Shown here: piece by piece, positions 56,400 through 64,000 of the stretch | Position numbering within the stretch: the stretch's first letter is position 1 | How the letters are laid out: every line of letters starts with the position of its first letter | DNA from: Gnetum montanum | Taxonomy: Eukaryota; Streptophyta; Gnetopsida; Gnetales; Gnetaceae | Reading direction: 5' to 3' | Assembly: GCA_015680685.1 (NCBI GenBank) | Contig: MNCI01016482.1 | Span: 294,959 to 358,958 of the forward strand | Length of the DNA stretch: 64,000 bases | Position numbers and translations under genes: made by a program | The notes under the pieces: model-generated | Told to the model about the DNA's origin: nothing | Databases searched by the model: none | Seen by the model: only the letters and a program-made list of their open reading frames with translations

Positions 56400-59251
56400 T
56401 GGAGAAGATCAAACGATCCTAAGTAATGGTGGCTCTTGAGGCTCCAAGGAACCTTCATCAACTTCACACATAGGCAGTGGTTGAGGTAGTTGTGGCTGTC
56501 CTACTGCTGCTACAACTTTAGGTGGAAGGTAGAAAACATCTAGTAGTGCTTTCATTTTCTCCTCCTTACTTCTAGGATCATGCATCGTCGATGCAGCTTT
56601 GCCAATGTGGGTTAGAACAAGCACATCCCAGGGACATAGGATTGTTAGAAATAAGTCCTTCACATTAATGAACAAGGAAACAAACTATTTATGTTCAGTG
56701 TCGAATGCCTTGACTATGTCCTTCATCTCCTGGTAGTCTTTCATCTATTTGGCTAGGTTCTTAGTGATTGATCATTGATCTCTAAATTGTGCTCTAAGAA
56801 CTTTGAGTTCAGCATTTGTAGTCTTAAGATTTTTCTTAGTGTCTTTGTGGTGCTTGAACTTTGCCTTGTATAACAGATACGAGATAACCTCTTAATTTTT
56901 TTAACTTTGATCATGGCTGTCCAATAGTTAGCATTGCTAGGTTTGTGTAACGGAGATTGGAAAACTCCATATATTTTGTCATTTCTTCAATTTGCAACTC
57001 CTTCAAGAGGATCTCTACTTTATAGGAGGCATTGATTTCATTAGTGATGAGTTTCCAGACTTCTCTTCCTTATTAGAGTTTTTGGAGAGCTTCATTCATT
57101 TTTTCCTTCGTCATCTGAATGTGTTTTTCATTAAATTCCTTTTGTAAGACAACCTATTCTTTCTAGTGATTCTTAACTTTTTCAAATTTAAGGGCCTCAT
57201 TCTTCTAGGCAACAATCTCAATGGTAGACTTTTGGTGCAAGGCACACACTTCCTCCATTGACATATTTTGATTTTCTATGGCCAATCTCCTCAATTTTGT
57301 GTTCACCCTAGCAAGTTGCTCCTGCTGTTGATGAAAAAATTCCTACATTTGATCCTTTTGAGTATCAACATTGTAGAGGTAATGATTATGTGTAGTCAGG
57401 GTCTCATTCTCTTGATGCATCTAAGCCAAGTCCTTCTAAATTGAATGAGTTTTTGCTTTAGCTATGGACTAATTAAAGATGGCCATAACTGCCACCTCCC
57501 CAGCCTTTTGGAATCATTCTTGAAGTTGTTTGAAATCTTCATCTCTTATTACTACTAGGTTGAGGATCAAAGGATTAGCAAGTTAGGCATGTAGTTCAGC
57601 AACCTTTGCAGCCAAGTGTTGATTTTGTTCTTGAGCCATTTCGAGTTGACCCTCTAGAATAATGCATTTGGCTCTTGCATTCAATAGTTCCGACTAGGTT
57701 ATAGTGATGTCTTCTAGAAAATTGAAGATATTTAGAGTCAGTTGCTTGGCTCCCACTAGTCATTCTAGCAAGTCTTCATGCTAGGTTGCATTCAACTTTT
57801 TGCTAACCATGCCGATGAATGTTTGCACATCTTGAAGTGTAGATACATCTGGTATAGATGTTGTGGGTGCATTTAATGCTTGAGAAACATGATCAACAAC
57901 AACTTTAGCCATTTTTTCCTACCCTTGGTGCTACATCACTAAGATAGTTGCCTCTTCACCTTCCTTGAAATGCATCGAGAAAGTGGCAGCATACCTAGAG
58001 ATTTCTGGGAATAGATGATGTTGAGAAAAAGACACCATCACCTCCTGAGCATTGGGATTTGACCTCATAGACATTTGCATTAATTGGGTAGAGAAGATTG
58101 GTCCACCCCTCTTCACGTAGCTAACTATTTAGGCCACCTCATTAAGGTGACTCATTGTTGATAAGTACACAGATGGATTTTCCCCACTCGTTTCTGCATG
58201 TTTATTTTGTTCACTCAAGAGCTATTCTTAGATTTTGCACAAATGCTTAATGGCTATGTGGGCATATGGTGTTGTTTCTTGAGTGGGTGGTGGCAGCAGC
58301 TTCTCCTCTTCTTGGGTTGTTATTGGCATCTTATCTTTCATGATCTTAGACCATGAGGCTAAAGGAGCATGCCTAATTGTATCATTAGAGTAGTAGACGA
58401 TGCCTACCTTTTTGTAGAGTTTTTGGATGAGGCATGGAAAGGGTAGGGTTTTCCTTGAAGCATTTCTTGATCTCCAAGTGGATCAATTGTGGAAGGTTGA
58501 TAGAAAATCTCTTACTTAGAGTAGTCCATGCTTGGGTAGAGAAGGCAGTCACCTTGCTTGGCCCCACCATTTTTTTGAGGTGATAGGCCATAATTTTGAA
58601 ATAAATTCACTTTTCTTGTGTGAACACACCGTACTCCTTATGGTCAACCCTATAGCATCATTGGGTCCACTCCCTCTTAGTCGCAAGATGACATTTTATG
58701 GATAGTTCTACTAGATCTGTCCCAATGTTAGGCAACTTAAGTGCCTATGTGATAGCTTCTACCAGGTAGGACACTTCAGTGTCTGTGATTTTGACAACAG
58801 ACCCCAGCCTTCGATTACTCTAGAAGAGATATTTCTCTTCCATGTACCATTCCCCATTGGATGTGATTACTAGCCACATGGGAGAGGTTTACAATTGAGG
58901 CTTAACATCGACTAGAGCTCTCTCAAGGAATGGCCTGAAGTTGATCTTTTAAAGGACTAATCGTTAGATCTCTCGGGACTTGATGATGTATAGGTAGGCT
59001 TGAGTCAAAGTGAACTCAAGCCTTGGTGTAGGTCCAAGAACTTCTCCTCATTGTGATTGTTCTATGGGCACTTCTTCTTTTGGAATTTGTCAAACAGATT
59101 CCACTTTGGACTCCTCCTAAAGAGTTCCCATTGCAAAGGTTGCTTTCGGTGGTTCTTAGGCCTGTTCTTGTTGGCCCCTTCCAACTCTAGGCCACTCCTC
59201 CTGTGGTTGAGAGGGTTATCCCTCCTATAGGAATTTCTGTTTTGGTGCTAT
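56400..59251 (-). pseudogene. ORF3 of element C
   Basis: The start corresponds to ATA at 59251 (ATG in A and B), followed by 'APKQ'. The middle part has 'INLPQLIHLEIKKCFKENPT' and, in a shifted frame, 'LPFPCLIQKLYKK' (58520-58400), matching B ORF3 'ANLPHLYFMEIL' and 'LPFPCLIRKL'. A long helical, heptad-rich stretch follows ('QKEFNEKHIQMTKEKMNEAL' near 57150-57090). The C-terminal part at 56675-56409 is Pro-rich. Same unknown protein as in B; function not known, broken by many stops. Confidence 0.65.
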
Positions 59252-59550
59252 CTATAATCACAATGAGATCATGGATTAGTAATCATTGTGTAACCTTAAA
59301 GTAATTGGAATACCTTTATCTCTTAAGGATGGTTACACTTTGGCTAAGTTGTGATTATGGGTGATTTAATTACTTCCATTATTATTTTATTTATGTGTTA
59401 TCATTAATAAATCATCCTAGAGGTTGTTGGAAGGTTTAACTGTCAAAAACATTGGTGTTTATATGTTATTAAGGTTATTAACCCTTTGGGGGAGTTAGAA
59501 AAATTTATAAAAATTTTCATCAATTTTTCATTAGAAACCTTAAGGTTTGT

Positions 59551-59562
59551 AGCCCCCACAAT
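59551..59562 (-). other. Internal polypurine-tract-like block of element C
   Basis: The minus strand reads ATTGTGGGGGCT, about 310 bp upstream of the ORF3 start, the same spacing as in B and D. Confidence 0.45.
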
Positions 59563-59742
59563 AAAGATCTTACCTCTGGTAAGCGTGAGGTCAAAAAATG
59601 GAGTGATTTGGACAAATGGTTGGGAATTTATGGGCTCTAGAAGGTTTTGGGCTCTAAAAAATTACAAAAACTCCCTATGTGTTATGAGGAAAATGTAAAA
59701 AATTCTTAAGTGCATGGTGGTATAATCAGATGTAAGCATTAT

Positions 59743-59810
59743 GTTGATGAGGCCTCATTGATGGAGCCTCATTGACATGGTCAGCTACATTGATGAGGCC
59801 TCATTAATGC
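59743..59810 (-). promoter_or_regulatory. Internal U3-like motif cluster of element C
   Basis: Three copies of a GATGAGGCCTCATTGATG-like palindrome. The same motif occurs in U3 of the C LTR and not in the LTRs of the other elements. Confidence 0.5.
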
Positions 59811-61714
59811 AACTGTGGACCATCATTGACTTTGGTCAAACTTGCAAAATACAAGAAATTTTTGAATGAAATTAGGATCAAATGAAAGCTCAAAAGGCTA
59901 GGAACAGTATGAAAACATGAAAAGAGGGTGTTGAAGCTCATAAATTTGGAAAAATGGAGAAATATTTATTCTGAGGATGAATGAGATAAAAGGTTAAGGA
60001 GCACTAAGTGAAATACTTAATGGAATATGTGAAAGATAGGATTGTGGTAATGCTAAAGGTAAGGAACCTTAACTAATCAAACCAAGAGCTATGCAAGTGG
60101 TCCTCCCCATAGTAGGCTCATGCCCTTGTTGCTGTTGCATAACCTTAACTAAGAAGTCTATGAACCCCATAGTCAATATAATGATTATGAAAAGTTAAGG
60201 GCCAACAAGAAAGAATCTACTCAAGAATTCCAACATATTAGATAGAGACATAGAACATAACATACAACATAGTAGAAAGGTGAGTTATGGCAACATGGAT
60301 GGATGATAGAGAAGGTGGAATGAAGTTCCAAATTGAGGTCATAAGAAGTCCCTTGTGGAATTTGTGTTTAAAATGACCTAGGAAGATCCATTATTAGTCC
60401 AAACCAAAACTAGCCACTTTTAGTGACTTTGCATCACCACTCTAAGACTAATTCACCCACTCAAGACACAAGAGTGCTTCCATAAGAAAGCCACCATTCC
60501 AGAAAGAGAAGAAAAAAGAGAAGTAGGAAGTGAGAGAGAGCCTTAGTTAGAGGGGACTTTCAGGCATAGATGCATGTCTTTCTAGTCGCATAACTAATGT
60601 TTGTAGCCCATTTATTTATCTAAGGGATGTACTTTGAACTTCCATTATTTTATTTATTTATTTATTTTTCTTTCGTCTTTTTTTTTTGAAATGGGAATTA
60701 CACCATGCAAGAAATTATTTGTGTCTAAGGGATGTGATTTGAATTCCCATTATTTTTTTTTTGAATTTTTGGATGGGAACGACACCAGGCAAAGACTTAT
60801 TTGACTTCCTATTAGTCGTTGGTATGAAATGGTAAGAAGTCCATGAAAAACAGACAACCACTCAAGAAAGTAGAAGAGTACAAAGAGTATTGAGTCCCCT
60901 TGAAGTCCCACTCTTTACAAACCTTTGAATCCTTCCTAATTCTAGAACTAACAAGGTCACTGATTGATTAAAAGTTTCTTTAATGGAAGGGACCTTAGAT
61001 TCCTAGAACAAGGAAAATCATAGAGTTCATTGGATGGGTGGATGACATGGACTCACTACTTGTTTCATGAAAAATAAACCATGTCAAAGTCATCAGACAT
61101 CAAAATTCAAAAATAGAAATTAGACAATGATAATCACAACATTAAGCACAAACCATCATTAATAAACAACAATAACAGGATTGTGTGCTATGACAATAAA
61201 GCAATTTTATGAGCAAAAATAAGGAAATATCACTCTTGAATCAAAACAAAACAAATTAAAATATATAAGAAAGTGTAAAATAATCAAGAAAGGTTCAAAG
61301 GTACTAATAATAATGTAAAATTAGAAAAAATTTGAAAATCCAAAAATTTGTAAAATAAATAACTTGAAAAATCAAAAACATGGAAAACAAAAAAGTAGAA
61401 AAATTGAGAAGCCATATGGGTTGTTAGCATAGATGGCCATCTCCCCCATGACTGAGTTGGAAGGAGGAGATCCAAAAAATGGAATGTGGTTGTCCATCCA
61501 TGAAGGTGGTAGCTACACTAGCCTGTCTTGGTTTGAGGAAAGGTTTTACTTGTTGAATGTTAACCAACTACTTTTTATTTTGGCTTTTAGGCTTTTAGAT
61601 CAACATGGCCCTAGAGGACAAGGTTTGATCAATTATATAAGGTTCTTACAATGTCTAAAATTTTTCATTTTGGGGTACATGTGTGCAGTTCTAGTAGAGA
61701 ACCTTATCTTCTAG

Positions 61715-62850
61715 TTAAGGTTTTACTTTCCTAATTCTAAGGTCATGACATTGCTTTCTGAATGCCTTGTTCACCTCATTCAAGGATAGGACCACTAATT
61801 GATTTTTATCTAACATGTTCAAGTTGATCAATATTTTCTTTTGTGCTAGACTTAGGTTAAGATTTAGATCATAGGCTGTTGAGAGTGTATGAAGCTTGGA
61901 TTGAATTGGGAGTGTTGGAAGTTTTCTGTACACTAACTCATAGGGAGAATATCCAATAGGAAGTTTCCAAGTTAAATGATAAGCCTAAAGGACATCGTTA
62001 AGTTTTGCACTCAAATCCTTCTTATATTTGCTAATGGTTTGTGTTAGTATTTTTGTGATCTCTTGGTTGGTTACCTTTGCATGACTGATGGCTTGGGGGT
62101 GGTAAGGTGTTGTTAATTTATGTTTAAACTCCAAAAATTGCATTAACTTTCTAAAAGTGGCACCTATGAAATGAGTTCCATTATCAGAAATTAGTGAATG
62201 TGGCATCCCAAACCTATTTACAATATTTTATTATATGAATGTAGTAGTAGTGGATGATGTACAATTAGTAATGGTTACTACTTTTGTCCATTTTTTTGCA
62301 ATAGTTAATTACTACTATAATATATGCCTTTCTATTGGACATGAGTGTGATGGGACCTATAAATTTAATGCCTCATATGTCAAAAGGTTCCAATGGTTGA
62401 ATCCACTATTGAGGACCTTCCATGCCAGCGGTCATCCTCCCATCTTGTTGACTTCGTTCATAAGATTTGACAAACTGATGGGCATCCCTAAAGATTATAG
62501 GCCAATAGTATCCTTTCATTAGGGTTTTTATGGCCTTGTGTCTCCCTACATAGTGGCCTCCATAAGGTCCTTTGTGAGCATCCTAAAGAACACATAGTTG
62601 GTCTTCGTCAAGGATACACCAACGAATTAGGCCATCAGCATACACCTTGTAGATGTGTCCATTGATTTCTATAAATTATTTGACTTAATGAAGAAATTTT
62701 TGCTTCTTTTTGAAATCCAAGTCTTGTGGCATCTCTTGAGTAAAAAGATAGATGAGGATGCCATTATACCACATTGTTTTTGTGGGTGTTTGTTCATTTA
62801 TTATTCCAGTAAAGAGATGTTTGTTTAGGAACTAATTAGAGAGCAGGATC
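61715..62850 (-). pseudogene. Integrase of element C
   Basis: Integrase inserts the cDNA into the genome. The catalytic core segment is open at 62206-61985 ('LISDNGTHFIG' with the second catalytic Asp, 'LTTPYHPQA', the equivalent of the pre-Glu region). The upstream parts (62210-62850) are recognisable only in pieces with frame changes. The C-terminal part at 61960-61715 ('YRKLPTLPIQ', 'LNMLDKNQLVVLSLNEV') matches the Athila-type 'LVYGK..LP' and 'RxxQLNELEE' regions. Confidence 0.8.
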
Positions 62851-62899
62851 TTCTCCTCTTTATTATTCCATCTTAAGTGAGAGTGATGGTCAAAAATCA

Positions 62900-63480
62900 C
62901 ATTCTCGATTCATTTTTGTTCTACCATCATGATATCAAATTCCTGTAAGAGCATAAGCCACTGTATGACATGACGGCTCACCATTGGCTTGTTCATGAGG
63001 AAGTGGATTGCACTATGGTTTGTATGCACAAATACTTTATAACCAAGCACATAGTGCCTAAACATTTCTAGATTGTACACCACTACCATTAGTTCTTTCT
63101 CTGTGGTGGTGTTATTTAATTATACTCCCAAAATGCTTTAGCTTGCGCAGTGAATGTAGTATGCATTGTTCCCAAGGCATAGTTAGATGCACCCATCATG
63201 ATGTAGAAGGATCTAGACTAGTATTTTGCTCATAGGATTGGTGTTTCTATGAGTTTTTTTAATTATTGAAATGCATGTTCACATTCCTTGATCTAGATGA
63301 ACGATGCATATTTCTTTGTAAGCTTTACCAACAACTTTGCGATCTTAGAGAAATTCTCTATGGATCGTCGATAGTAGCTAGAGTGTCCAAGGAATGATTG
63401 AACATCTTTAATGGTATCTAGTTGGCAAGTTATTTCTTACATGACCCTTATCTTTCCTCGGTCTACCTCAGTCCTTGTTT
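62900..63480 (-). pseudogene. RNase H of element C
   Basis: Segments in order on the minus strand: 'VQSFLGHSSYYRRSIENFSK' (connection to RT), 'FYIMMGASNYALGT' (usual FxLxCDASDxAxGA; first catalytic Asp changed), 'TTEKELMVVVY' in a shifted frame, and 'LGYKVFVHTNHSAI' (usual HTDHxAL; Asp changed to Asn). It degrades the RNA of the RNA-DNA hybrid. Frame changes and lost acidic residues make it non-functional. Confidence 0.75.
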
Positions 63481-63535
63481 GGAAAATTCAGTGCCCTAGT
63501 ACAATGCCTTCTTGAACCATGAGATAGCTCTTTTG

Positions 63536-64000
63536 CTAGTTGAGCTGCAAGTTTGTTTCAACACATCTCTTTAGTACTTGCTTAAGGCAGTTCAAGGCTT
63601 GCTCAAATGTAGCTCCATAGGTGGAAAAGTCATCCATGAAGACTTCAACACCACTACCGATTTGCTGTTGAAAGTTACTAAGGACCAAGCATTGAAATGT
63701 TGTAGGGGCATTGCACAGATTGAATGACATCTTACAATATGAAAAAGTTCCCTAGGGAGTCGTGAATGTTATCTTGGCCTGATCTTCTAGGAAATTTTGG
63801 ATTTGTTTATAGCCACTATAGCCATCCAAGAAGCTATAATAAAAATGCTCAAATATGGTGTCCAAAACTTGATCCACAAATGGAAAGGGAAAATGAACTT
63901 TAAATGTTGCCATATTCAATAGCTTGAAGTCAATGCAAACTTGCCATTTGCCATCCATCTTTAGCACAATCACGAGTGGACTAATTCACTCACTATCTAT
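63536..64000 (-). pseudogene. Reverse transcriptase of element C (partial)
   Basis: 63973-63752 has 'KWQVCIDFKLLN' and 'FLDGYSGYKQI' (first catalytic Asp in FLDG). After a frame break at about 63750, 63730-63536 has 'MSFNLCNAPTTFQ' and 'VFMDDFSTYG' with the catalytic Asp-Asp pair. The N-terminal part lies beyond the window. The FMDDFS.YG form is typical of the Athila lineage. Confidence 0.88.

Larger units (their letters stand above)
59252..61714 (-). other. Non-coding spacer of element C
   Basis: Lies between integrase and ORF3. It contains a polypurine-tract-like block (59551-59562), a GAGGCCTC motif cluster (59743-59810), T-rich runs near 60650-60770 and AT-rich sequence. No coding domain is seen. 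Confidence 0.6.
55209..64000 (-). mobile_element. Element C: pol-bearing Athila-like element (3' part)
   Basis: Minus-strand element cut by the right edge. From high to low: reverse transcriptase, RNase H, integrase, spacer with internal promoter-like motifs, ORF3, polypurine tract, 3' LTR 55209-56161. The RT carries the Athila signatures 'FLDGYSGYKQI' and 'FMDDFSTYG'. The LTR ends and ORF3 are related to those of A, B and D, so C is the kind of element that could have supplied enzymes to them. All genes are broken. Confidence 0.88.

Overview
This is repeat-dominated plant nuclear DNA. Three lines show it: primer-binding sites complementary to the 3' end of plant tRNA-Asp, plant-type Ty3/gypsy (Athila-like and Tat/Ogre-like) proteins, and a decayed leucine-rich-repeat receptor kinase. 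The density of nested LTR elements suggests a large genome, possibly a gymnosperm, but that is only an inference. I see no intact host gene.

Layout. 1-2085: gag-side end of a minus-strand LTR element (E) cut by the window edge. 2371-3343: solo LTR. 5166-5590: LINE reverse-transcriptase remnant. 5591-28675: plus-strand gag-only element D with a truncated 5' LTR. Its gag is split by a 17.1-kb Tat/Ogre-like element (8259-25397). 30000-44488: minus-strand element A, whose 5' LTR is split by minus-strand element B (35273 to within the gap 43673-44023). 45841-46002: tRNA-type SINE. 46886-50176: LRR receptor kinase pseudogene. 52685-53659: solo LTR with perfect target duplication. 55209-64000: pol-bearing minus-strand Athila-like element C, cut by the right edge.

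The most interesting object is in the Tat/Ogre-like element. Its gag-protease frame and its RT-RNaseH-RNaseH-integrase frame are separated by 5.4 kb with a phase-matched GT..AG pair (13673-19103), as expected for an Ogre-type intron. Inside that interval, on the opposite strand, lies an eight-exon gene model (18691 down to 14554) with GT..AG introns. Six of its seven junctions keep the reading frame. Its first large exon resembles the FCP1/NIF-type HAD phosphatase fold with damaged catalytic positions, and it continues into an unrecognised helical and coiled-coil protein. Two related minisatellites lie near the 3' end of the antisense gene and after the integrase.

Elements A, B, D and C, solo LTRs and E share LTR ends (TGATGAG...CTCATCA). 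A, B and D carry gag plus a downstream coiled-coil ORF (ORF3) but no pol. C carries pol and the same ORF3, so it could be the autonomous partner. Upstream of ORF3 in B, C and D there is a U3-like motif cluster and then a polypurine-tract-like block about 305 bp before the ORF3 start. The cluster matches each element's own LTR. This looks like an internal promoter module. All coding regions carry stops or frameshifts.
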